Part shown: positions 42,786-54,801 of the stretch, piece by piece
Numbering within the stretch: position 1 is the first letter of the stretch
Layout: each line of letters starts with the position of its first letter
DNA from: Microbacterium sp. Root553
GTDB lineage: Bacteria > Actinomycetota > Actinomycetes > Actinomycetales > Microbacteriaceae
Direction: 5' to 3'
Length of the DNA: 64,000 nucleotides
Assembly (NCBI RefSeq): GCF_001426995.1
Contig: NZ_LMFY01000001.1
Location: 2,043,675-2,107,674 of the forward strand
Made by a program: the position numbers and the translations under genes
The notes under the pieces: generated by a model
The model's database searches: none
Seen by the model: the letters and a program-made list of their open reading frames with translations, nothing else
Told to the model about the DNA's origin: nothing

Positions 42786-43355
42786 TCAGATCGAGTACTC
42801 CGGAGCGGTGAGCATGGCGCGGGTGTCTTCGCCGCGCAGTCGAGCGCGCGGTTTGGCCGGCACTCCGACCAGGATGCTGTCGGCCGGTGCATCGCGGGTG
42901 ACGACGGCGTTGGCCCCCACCACCGATCCCTCGCCGATCGTGACGGGTCCGAGGATCTTCGCGCCGGCGCCGACCGCGACCCCGTCGCCGAGAGTGGGAT
43001 GCCGTTTGCCCGCGTCGCGGGTGCGACCGCCCAGCGTCACCCCGTGATAGAGCATGACGTCGTCACCCACCTCGGCGGTCTCGCCGATGACGACGCCCAT
43101 GCCGTGGTCGATGAAGAACCGTCGGCCGATGCGCGCGCCCGGGTGGATCTCGATGCCGGTGAGCCACCGCGAGACCTGCGAGATCGCCCGGGCGGGCAGA
43201 CGCAGGCCGCGTCGCCACAGGCGGTGCGAGACCCGGTGCGCCCAGATCGCGTGCAGACCCGGATACAGCAGCGCCACCTCGGCGGCGCTGCGTGCCGCGG
43301 GGTCGCGGAGACGTGCCGCCGCGACGTCCTCGCGCATTCGACCGATCATGCTCAT
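42786..43355 (-). CDS. cysE: Serine O-acetyltransferase
   Basis: Acetylates serine with acetyl-CoA, the first step of cysteine synthesis. 189 residues: a short helical N-terminus ([18 protein letters not shown]), then a left-handed beta-helix of hexapeptide repeats with [18 protein letters not shown] and [18 protein letters not shown]. The C-terminus is Ile, which in CysE proteins plugs the CysK active site to form the cysteine synthase complex. It is 8 nt downstream of cysK, so both are one operon. Start 43355 or 43349. Confidence 0.94.
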   Translation of the reverse strand: MSMIGRMREDVAAARLRDPAARSAAEVALLYPGLHAIWAHRVSHRLWRRGLRLPARAISQVSRWLTGIEIHPGARIGRRFFIDHGMGVVIGETAEVGDDVMLYHGVTLGGRTRDAGKRHPTLGDGVAVGAGAKILGPVTIGEGSVVGANAVVTRDAPADSILVGVPAKPRARLRGEDTRAMLTAPEYSI

Positions 43356-43363
43356 CGAGCGGG

Positions 43364-44302
43364 TCAGGACTCGAGAAGGTTCTCGTACAGGGCGGTCGAG
43401 AGGTACCGCTCGCCGAACGAGGGGATGATGACGACGATCGTCTTGCCCGCGGCCTCGGGGCGCTGCGCGACCTGCAGAGCGGCCCAGATCGCGGCACCGC
43501 TCGACATGCCGACCAGGATGCCCTCTCTGCTCGCGGTCTCGCGTGCGACGCGGATGGCGTCGTCGAAGGTGACGTCGATGACCTCGTCGAGGATGTCGCG
43601 GTCGAGGATGGGCGGCACGAAGTTCGGTCCGATCCCCTGAATCTTGTGCGGTCCGGGGTGTCCCTCGGTGAGGATGGGGGAGTCCTTGGGCTCGACGGCG
43701 ACGATCTGCACGCCCGGGACGCGCTCCTTGAGCACCTGGCCGACGCCGGTGATCGTTCCGCCGGTGCCGATGCCGGCGACGAGGTAGTCGACGGAGCCGT
43801 CCGTGTCGCGCAGGATCTCCTCGGCCGTGGTGCGACGGTGGATCGCCGGGTTCGCCTCGTTGGCGAACTGCTTCGCCAGCACGGCACCCGGTGTGCGGGC
43901 GGCGATGGCCTCCGCCTCGGCGATCGCATGCGTCATCCCCTTGGTGGGGTCGGTGAGGACGAGCTCGGCGCCGAAGGCCTTCAGCAGCATGCGCCGCTCC
44001 TTCGACATCGACGCGGGCATCGTGAGGATCACCGAGTAGCCGCGGGCGGCGCCGACCATCGCGAGCGCGATGCCGGTGTTGCCGCTGGTCGCCTCCACGA
44101 TCGTGCCCCCGGGCTTCAGCTCGCCCGAGGCCTCCGCGGCATCGACGATCGCGATGCCGAGGCGGTCCTTGACGCTGGAGGCCGGGTTGTAGAACTCGAG
44201 CTTCGCGAGCACGGTCGCACCGAGGCCCTCGGTGACGCGGTTCAGGCGTACCAGGGGGGTGTTGCCGAACGCGGACGTGATGTCGGAGTGGATACCGGGC
44301 AT
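43364..44302 (-). CDS. cysK: Cysteine synthase A (O-acetylserine sulfhydrylase)
   Basis: PLP enzyme joining O-acetylserine and sulfide into cysteine. 312 residues. Lys45 in NPASSVKDR holds PLP; TSGNTG binds substrate carboxylate; [10 protein letters not shown] binds the PLP phosphate. ATG 44302 (MPGIHSDIT) follows AGGAAGG; a TAGGCT -10 box lies at 44338-44343 on the minus strand. Divergent from prmC. Cysteine genes are not part of the mycobacterial version of this cluster. Confidence 0.96.
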   Translation of the reverse strand: MPGIHSDITSAFGNTPLVRLNRVTEGLGATVLAKLEFYNPASSVKDRLGIAIVDAAEASGELKPGGTIVEATSGNTGIALAMVGAARGYSVILTMPASMSKERRMLLKAFGAELVLTDPTKGMTHAIAEAEAIAARTPGAVLAKQFANEANPAIHRRTTAEEILRDTDGSVDYLVAGIGTGGTITGVGQVLKERVPGVQIVAVEPKDSPILTEGHPGPHKIQGIGPNFVPPILDRDILDEVIDVTFDDAIRVARETASREGILVGMSSGAAIWAALQVAQRPEAAGKTIVVIIPSFGERYLSTALYENLLES

Positions 44303-44389
44303 GGAGGAGCCTTCCTGTGCGGGGTGACTGCGCCTCCAGCCTAGGCGAGCGGCCCCGGGGGTCGGGCAGTATGACGCCTTTCCGCGCTC

Positions 44390-44395
44390 TACGCT
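44390..44395 (+). promoter_or_regulatory. Leaderless-type -10 box of prmC
   Basis: TACGCT lies 6 nt before ATG 44402 with no Shine-Dalgarno sequence between. Confidence 0.5.
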
Positions 44396-44401
44396 TGATC
44401 C

Positions 44402-45262
44402 ATGCCTGACATCTCCCTCGCCTCGGCGGTGCGCACGGCCACTGCCCGCCTCGCGGAGGCCGGCGTGCCCGATCCCCTCGTCGACGCCGAGCTCCTGGCC
44501 GGACATCTCCTGGGGCTGCGGCGCGGAGAGGTGCAGGCCGCCCTCATCCGCGGCGACGCCCTGAGCGCTGAGATCGAGGGTGCGCTGGATGCCCTGGTCG
44601 CCCGGAGGGCGGCACGGGAACCGCTGCAGCACATCACCGGGGTCGCTCCGTTCCGACACCTCGAACTCGCCGTCGGCCCCGGGGTCTTCGTGCCTCGCCC
44701 CGAGACCGAGACGGTCGTGCAGTACGCGATCGACGCGCTGCTCGGCTCCGCGCTCCCCGCCCCCATCGCCGTCGATCTCGGCACCGGCAGCGGTGCGATC
44801 GCGCTCGCGATGGCCACCGAGGTCCCGCATGCGCGTGTGTTCGCCGCGGAGCTCTCTCCGGACGCGTACCCGTGGGCCGTGCGCAACACGGCAGGCGTCG
44901 AGAACCTCACGCTCGTCAACGATGATCTCGCTCATGCGTTCCGCGAGCTCGACGGCACCGCATCCGTGGTCATCTCCAACCCGCCGTACGTGCCGGATGC
45001 GGCGATCCCGCGTGATCCCGAGGTGCGCCTGTTCGACCCGTCGATGGCACTGTACGGGGGCGCGGACGGCCTCGACCTGGTGCGGGTACTGAGCGTTCGG
45101 GCGGCCGAGCTGCTGCACCCCGGCGGGCTCCTCGTGATCGAGCACGGCGAGCTGCAGGGCGAGGAGATCCGCGGCATCCTGACCCGAGACGGATGGCGCG
45201 CTGCCGCGACGCATCGCGACCTCACCCTCCGCGACAGGGCGACGACCGCTCTGCGCCCCTGA
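44402..45262 (+). CDS. prmC: Release factor glutamine methyltransferase
   Basis: Methylates the GGQ glutamine of release factors with SAM. The 286-residue protein has an N-terminal helical domain that grips the factor, the PRPETE motif, SAM-binding [14 protein letters not shown], and the catalytic NPPYVP loop. It serves the PrfA encoded upstream, from which it is here separated by the citrate and cysteine genes. sua5 follows after 46 nt behind its own -10-like box. Confidence 0.95.
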   Translation: MPDISLASAVRTATARLAEAGVPDPLVDAELLAGHLLGLRRGEVQAALIRGDALSAEIEGALDALVARRAAREPLQHITGVAPFRHLELAVGPGVFVPRPETETVVQYAIDALLGSALPAPIAVDLGTGSGAIALAMATEVPHARVFAAELSPDAYPWAVRNTAGVENLTLVNDDLAHAFRELDGTASVVISNPPYVPDAAIPRDPEVRLFDPSMALYGGADGLDLVRVLSVRAAELLHPGGLLVIEHGELQGEEIRGILTRDGWRAAATHRDLTLRDRATTALRP

Positions 45263-45293
45263 TCGCGGACACGAATCCCCCAGGCACCCCGGC

Positions 45294-45299
45294 TAGAAT
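45294..45299 (+). promoter_or_regulatory. Leaderless-type -10 box of the sua5 gene
   Basis: TAGAAT, a near-consensus box, ends 9 nt before ATG 45309. Confidence 0.55.
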
Positions 45300-45308
45300 C
45301 GGAACGTC

Positions 45309-46028
45309 ATGTCCTCCATCTTCGATTGCGGCGACGAGGCCCAGCTTCTCGCCGGGATGCGCCACGCCCGTCAGGCGATCAGCCGCGGCGAGCTCATCGT
45401 GATGCCCACCGACACCGTCTACGGGGTCGCGGCCGACGCCTTCTCGCCGGCGGCGGTGCAGCGGCTGCTCGATGCCAAGGGCCGCGGCCGCAACCAGCCC
45501 CCGCCCGTGCTCGTCGGCTCGAAGGAGGTCGTGCACGCGCTCGCGGAGTCCGTGCCCGAGCCCGTGCAGCGCCTCATCGACGCCTTCTGGCCCGGTGGGC
45601 TGACCATCGTCCTGCCCGCCCAGCCCTCCCTCGTGTGGGATCTCGGCGACACCGAGGGGACGGTCGCGATCCGGATGCCGGAGGGTCGGGTCGCCCTCGA
45701 ACTGCTCGCCGAGACCGGGCCGCTCGCGGTCTCCAGCGCCAACCTCACCGGCCGCGACGCGGCGATCTCGGCGCTCGACGCCGAGCGGATGCTGGGCGAC
45801 AGCGTGTCGGTCTACCTCGCCGACGGACTCAGCCGTGACGGGATCGCGTCGACGATCGTCGATGCCACCTCGCTCGTGCCGCGCGGGGCCGAGCCGACGA
45901 CGGGCGGAGTGCGCATCCTCCGCGACGGCGCGGTCAGCCGCGAACGGCTCGAAGAGGTCCTCGGAGACCTGCTCGAACCCGCGGAATCGGCAGCGGACGC
46001 GGAGTCGGCAGCGGACGCGGAGTCGTGA
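45309..46028 (+). CDS. L-threonylcarbamoyladenylate synthase (Sua5/YrdC family)
   Basis: Makes threonylcarbamoyl-AMP from threonine, bicarbonate and ATP for t6A modification of tRNAs reading ANN codons. 239 residues with the YrdC pattern: GELIVMPTDTVYGVAADAFS, KGRGRNQPPPVLVGS, FWPGGLTIVLP, AIRMPEG and SSANLTGRDA. The last 15 residues are a tandem AESAAD repeat encoded by 18-bp DNA repeats. The stop overlaps the wecA-like GTG start. Confidence 0.94.
   Translation: MSSIFDCGDEAQLLAGMRHARQAISRGELIVMPTDTVYGVAADAFSPAAVQRLLDAKGRGRNQPPPVLVGSKEVVHALAESVPEPVQRLIDAFWPGGLTIVLPAQPSLVWDLGDTEGTVAIRMPEGRVALELLAETGPLAVSSANLTGRDAAISALDAERMLGDSVSVYLADGLSRDGIASTIVDATSLVPRGAEPTTGGVRILRDGAVSRERLEEVLGDLLEPAESAADAESAADAES
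45988..46023 (+). repeat. 18-bp tandem repeat at the sua5 3' end
   Basis: CGGCAGCGGACGCGGAGT occurs twice in a row (45988-46005 and 46006-46023), with a part copy before it, encoding AESAADAESAADAES at the C-terminus. The array ends 2 nt before the stop codon. Confidence 0.9.
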
Positions 46029-47197
46029 GCCAGTACCTCCTCACGATCCTCGTGACCGCCGCGATCACCTTCGGGCTCACCTGGGCGGTCTGGAAGCTGA
46101 GTCTGCGCTACAAGCTGTACCCCGGCATCCGTGAGCGCGACGTGCACACCACGCCCACACCGCGCCTCGGTGGGGTGGCGATCTTCCTCGGCATCGCCGC
46201 GGCGATCGGCTTCTCGGCGCTGAACCCGTTCTTCGCGAACATGTGGATGCCGCCGCAGACGATGTGGTCGATCCTCGCCGCCGCGTTGCTCATCGCCATC
46301 ATCGGCGTCGTCGACGACCTCTGGGACCTCGACTGGATGATCAAGCTCGGCGCGCAGTTCCTCGCCGCAGGGATCATCACGGTCGGCGGGGGACTGCAGA
46401 TCCTGTCGCTGCCTTTCGGCGACCTGATCGTGTTCTCCAGCTGGCTGAGCATCACGATCACGATGTTCGCGATCGTGATCGTGATGAACGCGGTCAACTT
46501 CATCGACGGGCTCGACGGTCTCGTCGCCGGGGTCTGCCTGATCGCGAACGGCGTCTTCTTCGCGTACTCCTACATCCTCACCCGCGACACCGGCGCCTCC
46601 AGCTACTTCAACCTCGCCTCCTTCCTCGCCGCCGTCCTCATCGGCGCCTGCATCGGCTTCCTGCCGTTCAACTGGAGTCCGGCGAAGCTCTTCATGGGCG
46701 ACTCCGGTGCTCTCGTGCTCGGGCTGCTGATGGCGACGTCCGCCATCGCCGTGACCGGCCAGCTCGAGCCCTCCGCTCTCGATCCCGAGCGGCTCGGGCG
46801 CTCCCAGCTGCTGGGTGCGTTCATCCCGATCCTGCTGCCCCTGCTGGTCGTGCTGCTCCCGCTCCTCGACTTCGGCCTCGCGGTGCTTCGCCGCGTGCAC
46901 GCCGGCAAGTCGCCGTTCTCGCCTGACCGCAAGCATCTGCACCACCGCATGCTCGACCTCGGGCACCGTGATCGCGATGCCGTGCTGATCTTCTACGCCT
47001 GGACGGCCGTGATCTCGCTCGCGGTGCTGCTGATGTACGTCGGCGCGCGCGAGGACTGGCCCGGCCAGTATCTCCCCGGTGTGCTGTTCGGCGTGGTCGG
47101 CATCGCCGCCTGCCTCGTCATCACCCTTCTTCCCACTCGCCGGCGCACGACCGCGGCGACCGCCGACACCGACCCGACACCCGTGGAGTCCCCGTGA
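46025..47197 (+). CDS. MraY/WecA-type undecaprenyl-phosphate sugar-1-phosphate transferase (Rfe)
   Basis: Integral membrane enzyme that moves a GlcNAc-1-phosphate-type unit to a polyprenyl phosphate, starting cell-wall polymer synthesis; mycobacterial Rfe/WecA makes the arabinogalactan linker from this position. 390 residues, about 11 helices. Motifs are TPRLGGVAIFLG, the Asp pair in IGVVDDLWDLDW, NFIDGLDGLVAG, and MGDSGALVLG, plus the cytoplasmic HxHHR-type loop RKHLHHRMLDLG. GTG 46025 overlaps the sua5 stop. Confidence 0.93.
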   Translation: MSQYLLTILVTAAITFGLTWAVWKLSLRYKLYPGIRERDVHTTPTPRLGGVAIFLGIAAAIGFSALNPFFANMWMPPQTMWSILAAALLIAIIGVVDDLWDLDWMIKLGAQFLAAGIITVGGGLQILSLPFGDLIVFSSWLSITITMFAIVIVMNAVNFIDGLDGLVAGVCLIANGVFFAYSYILTRDTGASSYFNLASFLAAVLIGACIGFLPFNWSPAKLFMGDSGALVLGLLMATSAIAVTGQLEPSALDPERLGRSQLLGAFIPILLPLLVVLLPLLDFGLAVLRRVHAGKSPFSPDRKHLHHRMLDLGHRDRDAVLIFYAWTAVISLAVLLMYVGAREDWPGQYLPGVLFGVVGIAACLVITLLPTRRRTTAATADTDPTPVESP

Positions 47198-47769
47198 GCC
47201 CGAACCCCGTATCCAGCAACCCGATCCTGCGCAGGACCCTGCTGTGGTCCGCCGTGTCGATGATCGTCCTCGCGATCGTCGCCGGCGGCATCGGCCTGCT
47301 CGTCGACGGGGGAGAGGGGCTGGTCAGCGGTCTCCTCGGTGTCGTCCTGGCGATGCTGTTCCTCGGCATCACCGCCCTGAGCATCCTGATCGCCAACCGC
47401 TGGTTCGGGGATCCGCTCTACGTCCAGCTCTTCTTCGCGATCGTGCTGGGCGGCTGGCTGCTCAAGCTCGGCCTGTTCGTCGTCATCATGATCGTGCTGA
47501 GCGGGCAGCCGTGGGTGAGCCCCATGGTGTTCTTCCTGTCGATCGTCACCGGCGTCGTCGCGACGCTCGTGATCGACGTGATCGTGATCACGCGCATGCG
47601 CCTTCCGCACGTGTCCGACGCGTCGCTGCCCTCGGAGGCCCCGACCGACCAGGCCCCGGGCGTGCAGCTGCCGACCGTCGCACCGGAGGATCGCGCTCCC
47701 GGGCGGCACAATCTCATCCAGGACTCCCCGGTCACGGATGCCCCGGCCGAGGACGGCCCGCGGTCTTAG
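47194..47769 (+). CDS. AtpI-like membrane protein preceding the ATP synthase operon
   Basis: The 191-residue protein has four hydrophobic segments (LLWSAVSMIVLAIVAGGIGLL; GLLGVVLAMLFLGITALSIL; LFFAIVLGGWLLKLGLFVVI; VFFLSIVTGVVATLVIDVIV) and a polar tail rich in Pro and Asp. Its position, between wecA/rfe and atpB, is that of Rv1303 in mycobacteria and AtpI in other bacteria, so a part in ATP synthase c-ring assembly is inferred. It overlaps the upstream stop by ATGA-type coupling (47194-47197). Confidence 0.75.
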   Translation: MSPNPVSSNPILRRTLLWSAVSMIVLAIVAGGIGLLVDGGEGLVSGLLGVVLAMLFLGITALSILIANRWFGDPLYVQLFFAIVLGGWLLKLGLFVVIMIVLSGQPWVSPMVFFLSIVTGVVATLVIDVIVITRMRLPHVSDASLPSEAPTDQAPGVQLPTVAPEDRAPGRHNLIQDSPVTDAPAEDGPRS

Positions 47770-47784
47770 GGAACCCTCATACTC

Positions 47785-47793
47785 TGATAGAGT
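47785..47793 (+). promoter_or_regulatory. Extended -10 promoter before the ATP synthase operon
   Basis: TGATAGAGT is an extended -10 box (TAGAGT, 47788-47793, preceded by TGA). Transcription would begin near 47800, exactly where a GTG opens a 38-codon ORF that overlaps the atpB start. Confidence 0.5.
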
Positions 47794-47799
47794 TGACGA

Positions 47800-47891
47800 G
47801 TGCCCGCCGCTCGCCCGCGAGCGCTTGCGCTTGAAGCACACCGACCATCGTCGCCCCGGTTTTTTCCGGTGCCCCGAAGCTGGAGCACGCG

Positions 47892-47916
<25 letters not shown>
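47800..47916 (+). other. Short leaderless ORF overlapping the start of atpB
   Basis: GTG 47800 lies 6 nt after the TAGAGT box, so it would be the first codon of a leaderless mRNA. The frame reads VPAARPRALALEAHR onward for 38 codons and stops at 47914-47916, past the proposed atpB CTG at 47892. It contains a run of six T at 47860-47865 (TTT TTT). It may couple translation to atpB, or be joined to it by a -1 frameshift at the T run; it may also be meaningless. Confidence 0.35.
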
Positions 47917-48994
<1,078 letters not shown>

Positions 48995-49021
48995 TCTCTA
49001 CCGACTTCTGAAGGAGACAGG

Positions 49022-49576
49022 ATGCTGAACGCTCTTGTCACGAACCTCGCAGCAGAGGGTGAAGCGCACAACCCGCTTATCCCTGCGTGGTACGACATCA
49101 TCTGGTCGGGTCTGTGGTTCCTCGTCATCCTCATCGTCGTGTGGAAGGTCGCCCTTCCGAAGTTCACGGCGATGCTCGACAAGCGGTCCGCCGCCATCGA
49201 GGGCAACATCGCCAAGGCCGACGAGGCCCAGAAGCAGGCTGAGGCCGCGCTCGAGGAGTACACCCGGCAGCTCGCCGAGGCGCGCACCGAGGCCGGTGAG
49301 ATCCGTGAGGCCGCCCGTGAGGACGGCAAGAAGATCGTCGCCGAAGCCAAGGACACCGCGTCGAGCGAGGCCGCTCGCATCACGGCGACCGCGCACACGC
49401 AGATCGAGGCGGAGCGTCAGACCGCTCTCGTGTCGCTGCGCAGCGAGGTGGGCTCGCTCGCCATCGACCTCGCCGGTGGCGTGGTCGGCGAGACGCTCTC
49501 GGACGATGCTCGCGCGACGGCGGTCGTCGACCGCTTCCTCGCCGACCTCGAAGCATCCGAGAAGGCGGCTCAGTAA
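49022..49576 (+). CDS. atpF: ATP synthase subunit b (F0)
   Basis: The 184-residue peripheral-stalk subunit has one N-terminal helix (IWSGLWFLVILIVVWKVALP) followed by a long charged coiled coil (KADEAQKQAEAALEEYTRQL). It links the a subunit to F1. Mycobacteria fuse an extra b to delta; here b and delta are separate. The stop overlaps the atpH start by one base (TAATG), indicating translational coupling. Confidence 0.95.
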   Translation: MLNALVTNLAAEGEAHNPLIPAWYDIIWSGLWFLVILIVVWKVALPKFTAMLDKRSAAIEGNIAKADEAQKQAEAALEEYTRQLAEARTEAGEIREAAREDGKKIVAEAKDTASSEAARITATAHTQIEAERQTALVSLRSEVGSLAIDLAGGVVGETLSDDARATAVVDRFLADLEASEKAAQ

Positions 49577-50364
49577 TGGGCAGCGCGACCACTCAGGCAC
49601 TCGCGGCATCCACTCAGGCGCTTGCCGCAGCGAAGGACGTCACTCTCGACTCGGCCAGGGAGCTGTTCGCAGCTGCCAGGACCGTGGCGGAGTCGTCTCA
49701 GCTGAGCGGCGCGCTCACCGATCCCTCGGCTCCGGCCGAGGCGCGACAGAACGTCGTGTCGGCGGTCTTCGGCGGATTCTCTTCGGACGTGCAGAACGTC
49801 CTGAGGACCGTCGTGGCCCAGCGCTGGTCCTCGTCGTCGCAGCTCGTCGACGGCGTCGAGGAGCTGGCCATCCGTGCCGCCGCGATCTCCACTCCCCAGG
49901 CCGACATCGGAGGAGAGCTGTTCGGCTTCTCCCGCGTCATCGCCGCGAACGCGGATCTCGAGCTCGCGCTCGGAACCCGCCTCGGGGGAGAGAACGCCAA
50001 GGGCGCTCTCGTCGACAGGCTTCTGGCCGGGGGCGTCAGCGACGCCGCCGCGCTGATCGTGTCGTCGCTGGTCCGCCAGCCGAGGGAGCGTCGCATCCGG
50101 CAGATGCTGGCGCGGGCGACGCGCATCGTCGCGGACCAGGGCGATCGGGTGGTGGCGACGGTGCACACCGCGAAGCCGCTGACCGACGCGCAACGCACCC
50201 GCCTGAGCGCGGCGCTCTCGCGCCGCTACGACGGCAACGTATCCCTCAACGAGGTCTTCGACCCCGCCGTCGTCGGAGGTCTGCGCGTGCAGATCGCCGA
50301 TGACGTCATCGACGGCAGCATCTCCGCTCGACTCGCCGACCTTCGCCAGAAGCTCGTCAGCTAA
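49576..50364 (+). CDS. atpH: ATP synthase subunit delta (F1)
   Basis: The 262-residue protein caps the F1 head and holds the peripheral stalk. It is longer than the 177-residue E. coli delta, as in other Actinobacteria. The conserved C-terminal region reads VVATVHTAKPLTDAQRTRL and DPAVVGGLRVQIADDVIDGS. An Ala-rich N-terminus (ALAASTQALAAAKDVTLDS) forms the helical bundle. 63 nt separate it from atpA. Confidence 0.94.
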   Translation: MGSATTQALAASTQALAAAKDVTLDSARELFAAARTVAESSQLSGALTDPSAPAEARQNVVSAVFGGFSSDVQNVLRTVVAQRWSSSSQLVDGVEELAIRAAAISTPQADIGGELFGFSRVIAANADLELALGTRLGGENAKGALVDRLLAGGVSDAAALIVSSLVRQPRERRIRQMLARATRIVADQGDRVVATVHTAKPLTDAQRTRLSAALSRRYDGNVSLNEVFDPAVVGGLRVQIADDVIDGSISARLADLRQKLVS

Positions 50365-50427
50365 TACCAACGTCGGCTAACACGACTTCGCGCGGGGAAC
50401 CGCGCACCCAGATACAAAGGGAAGACA

Positions 50428-52068
50428 ATGGCAGAACTATCGATCAGCCCCGACGTCATCCGTGACGCGCTGAAGGACTTCGCCGCCGCCTACGAGCCCA
50501 CCGGGGCAGCGGCGACCGAGGTCGGCACCGTCATCGACGCAGCGGATGGAATCGCGCACGTCGAGGGCCTGCCCGGCGTCATGGCCAATGAGCTCGTGGC
50601 CTTCGCGAACGGCACCAAGGGCCTCGCGCTGAGCCTCGACCAGGACCAGATCGGTGTGGTCGTCCTCGGCGACTTCACCGGTGTCGAAGCAGGACAGGAG
50701 GTCACCCGCACGGGTGAGGTCCTCTCCGTGCCCGTCGGCGACGGCTACCTGGGTCGCGTCGTCGACCCGCTCGGAAACCCGATCGACGGCCTCGGCTCGA
50801 TCGCCACCGAGGGCTCACGTGAGCTCGAGCTGCAGGCGCCCGGCGTCATGCAGCGCAAGTCGGTGCACGAGCCGATGCAGACCGGCATCAAGGCGATCGA
50901 CGCCATGATCCCCGTCGGCCGCGGCCAGCGTCAGCTGATCATCGGCGACCGCCAGACCGGCAAGACCGCGATCGCGATCGACACGATCATCAACCAGAAG
51001 GCCAACTGGGAGTCGGGCGACGTCAACAAGCAGGTGCGCTGCATCTACGTCGCGATCGGCCAGAAGGGCTCGACCATCGCCTCGGTGAAGGGCGCGCTCG
51101 AAGAGGCCGGCGCCCTGGAGTACACCACGATCGTGGCAGCTCCGGCCTCCGACCCCGCCGGCTTCAAGTACCTCGCTCCCTACACCGGTTCGGCCATCGG
51201 TCAGCACTGGATGTACGGCGGCAAGCACGTCCTGATCATCTTCGACGACCTGTCGAAGCAGGCCGAGGCGTACCGCGCCGTGTCGCTGCTGCTGCGTCGT
51301 CCGCCGGGCCGCGAGGCCTACCCGGGTGACGTCTTCTACCTGCACTCCCGTCTGCTGGAGCGTTGCGCGAAGCTGTCCGACGAGCTCGGTGCGGGTTCGA
51401 TGACGGGTCTCCCGATCATCGAGACCAAGGCCAATGACGTCTCGGCGTACATCCCGACCAACGTGATCTCGATCACGGACGGCCAGATCTTCCTGCAGTC
51501 CGACCTCTTCAACGCCAACCAGCGTCCTGCGGTCGACGTGGGTATCTCGGTGTCGCGAGTCGGTGGTGACGCTCAGGTCAAGTCGATCAAGAAGGTCTCG
51601 GGAACGCTCAAGCTCGAGCTCGCTCAGTACCGCTCGCTCGAGGCCTTCGCGATGTTCGCATCCGACCTCGACCAGGCGTCGCGTCGTCAGCTCTCCCGTG
51701 GTGCGCGTCTGACCGAGCTGCTCAAGCAGCCGCAGTACTCGCCGTACCCCGTCGAGGAGCAGGTCGTCTCGATCTGGGCCGGAACCAAGGGCAAGCTCGA
51801 CACGATCGAGGTCGCGGATGTCCTCCGCTTCGAGCGCGAGCTCCTCGACTACCTTCGTCGCAACACCAAGGTGCTCGACACCCTGCGCGAGACCAACGTC
51901 CTCGATGACGACACGGTCGCCGAGCTCGAGAAGCACACGGATGCTTTCCTCCTGGAGTTCCAGGGCGGCAAGGGCCAGGCGATCGGAGCTCCCGGCCACG
52001 AGGAGCACGGTGCGGCCGAGGCCGACGACGTCAACCAGGAGAAGATCGTCAAGGGTCGTCGCGCGTAA
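50428..52068 (+). CDS. atpA: ATP synthase subunit alpha (F1)
   Basis: The 546-residue non-catalytic nucleotide-binding subunit alternates with beta in the F1 hexamer. It has Walker [12 protein letters not shown], Walker [13 protein letters not shown], the loop [22 protein letters not shown], and the arginine-finger region [13 protein letters not shown]-terminal extension of about 35 acidic residues ([19 protein letters not shown]) resembles the tail known from actinobacterial alpha subunits, which in mycobacteria limits ATP hydrolysis. AAGGGAAG precedes the ATG. Confidence 0.97.
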   Translation: MAELSISPDVIRDALKDFAAAYEPTGAAATEVGTVIDAADGIAHVEGLPGVMANELVAFANGTKGLALSLDQDQIGVVVLGDFTGVEAGQEVTRTGEVLSVPVGDGYLGRVVDPLGNPIDGLGSIATEGSRELELQAPGVMQRKSVHEPMQTGIKAIDAMIPVGRGQRQLIIGDRQTGKTAIAIDTIINQKANWESGDVNKQVRCIYVAIGQKGSTIASVKGALEEAGALEYTTIVAAPASDPAGFKYLAPYTGSAIGQHWMYGGKHVLIIFDDLSKQAEAYRAVSLLLRRPPGREAYPGDVFYLHSRLLERCAKLSDELGAGSMTGLPIIETKANDVSAYIPTNVISITDGQIFLQSDLFNANQRPAVDVGISVSRVGGDAQVKSIKKVSGTLKLELAQYRSLEAFAMFASDLDQASRRQLSRGARLTELLKQPQYSPYPVEEQVVSIWAGTKGKLDTIEVADVLRFERELLDYLRRNTKVLDTLRETNVLDDDTVAELEKHTDAFLLEFQGGKGQAIGAPGHEEHGAAEADDVNQEKIVKGRRA

Positions 52069-52088
52069 CCGCGTGAGGAACTGATTTC

Positions 52089-52988
52089 ATGGGCGCTCAA
52101 CTCAGGGTCTACAAGCAGAAGATCTCTTCTGCTCAGACGACCAAGAAGATCACGAAGGCGATGGAACTCATCGCGGCTTCGCGCATCCAGAAGGCGATGG
52201 GACGTGTCAAAGCGTCCAGCCCCTTCGCGCGTGCCGTGACGAGGGCCGTGTCCGCCGTCGCGACGCACTCGAACGTCGACCACCCGCTCACCCGCGAGCC
52301 CGAGACGATCCGCCGCTCCGCGGTCGTGATCTTCTCGTCGGACCGGGGCCTTGCCGGAGCCTTCAACTCGCAGATCCTCCGAGAGGGTCTCGAGGTGGCG
52401 GAGCTCCTGCGCAGTCAGGGCAAGGAGCCGGTGTTCTACCTCGTCGGTCGCAAGGCCGTCGGCTACTTCCAGTTCCGTCGCATCGCGGCGGCCGCGGAGT
52501 GGACCGGCGACACCGACACCCCGTCGTTCCACACGGCGGAGGAGATCTCGGCCACGCTGCTCGAGGACTTCTCCCGCGGTGCGGACGAGGGCGGCGTCGA
52601 CGAGATCCACCTCGTGTACAACCGCTTCGTCAGCATGATGACGCAGTCGCCGGAATCCGTGCGTCTGCTTCCGCTGGAGATCGCGGAAGCCGATGACTCC
52701 GAAGCGGGAAGCGCCGTCTACCCGCTGTACGAGTTCGAGCCGGATGCCGAGACAGTCCTCGACGCGATCCTGCCGGTGTACATCCAGAGCCGTGTCTTCA
52801 ACGCTCTCCTGCAGTCGTCTGCTGCCAAGCAGGCTGCGACGCAGAAGGCGATGAAGTCGGCCAGCGACAACGCCGACAAGCTCATCACCGACTACACCCG
52901 TCTGCGCAACAACGCGCGTCAGGCGGAGATCACGCAGCAGATCGCGGAGATCGTCGGCGGCGCCGACGCACTCTCGTCGAGCAAATAG
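52089..52988 (+). CDS. atpG: ATP synthase subunit gamma (F1)
   Basis: The 299-residue central shaft couples c-ring rotation to catalysis. It starts with the N-terminal coiled coil ([36 protein letters not shown]) in part, has the conserved [14 protein letters not shown], and ends with the second shaft helix ([31 protein letters not shown] in part). Length is normal. 21 nt separate it from atpD. Confidence 0.96.
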   Translation: MGAQLRVYKQKISSAQTTKKITKAMELIAASRIQKAMGRVKASSPFARAVTRAVSAVATHSNVDHPLTREPETIRRSAVVIFSSDRGLAGAFNSQILREGLEVAELLRSQGKEPVFYLVGRKAVGYFQFRRIAAAAEWTGDTDTPSFHTAEEISATLLEDFSRGADEGGVDEIHLVYNRFVSMMTQSPESVRLLPLEIAEADDSEAGSAVYPLYEFEPDAETVLDAILPVYIQSRVFNALLQSSAAKQAATQKAMKSASDNADKLITDYTRLRNNARQAEITQQIAEIVGGADALSSSK

Positions 52989-54464
<1,476 letters not shown>

Positions 54465-54466
54465 CC

Positions 54467-54727
54467 ATGGCACTGCACGTCAGCCTCGTCTCCGCGGACG
54501 CGGAGGTCTGGACGGGAGAGGCGAGCCTCGTCGTCGCCAAGACCGTCGAGGGCGAGATCGGCTTCATGAGCGGCCACGAGCCGGTTCTGGCGATCCTCGC
54601 TCAGGGCGAGGTCCGTATCACGCAGACCGACGGCACGAAGGTGCTCGCCAACGCGCAGGACGGCTTCCTCTCCATGGAGAGCGACGTCCTGACGATCGTG
54701 GCGGGCAACGCGGCCCTCATCGCGTAG
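54467..54727 (+). CDS. atpC: ATP synthase subunit epsilon (F1)
   Basis: The 86-residue protein contains only the N-terminal beta-barrel (LHVSLVSADAEVWTGEASLV, GEIGFMSGHEPVLAILAQGE). The C-terminal two-helix inhibitory domain of the 139-residue E. coli form is missing, as in other short actinobacterial epsilon subunits. It is last in the operon and is followed by a strong hairpin. Confidence 0.94.
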   Translation: MALHVSLVSADAEVWTGEASLVVAKTVEGEIGFMSGHEPVLAILAQGEVRITQTDGTKVLANAQDGFLSMESDVLTIVAGNAALIA

Positions 54728-54740
54728 CAGTCCGTACATC

Positions 54741-54781
54741 GCGTCCGCCCCGGCACCCCTCGTGGGTCCCGGGGCGGACGC
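54741..54781 (+). terminator. Terminator of the ATP synthase operon
   Basis: GCGTCCGCCCCGG (54741-54753) pairs perfectly with CCGGGGCGGACGC (54769-54781); within the loop ACCC and GGGT add 4 bp. It begins 14 nt after the atpC stop and ends 20 nt before yaaA. Confidence 0.85.
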
Positions 54782-54801
54782 GTCTGCATCCCCGAGGTTT
54801 C

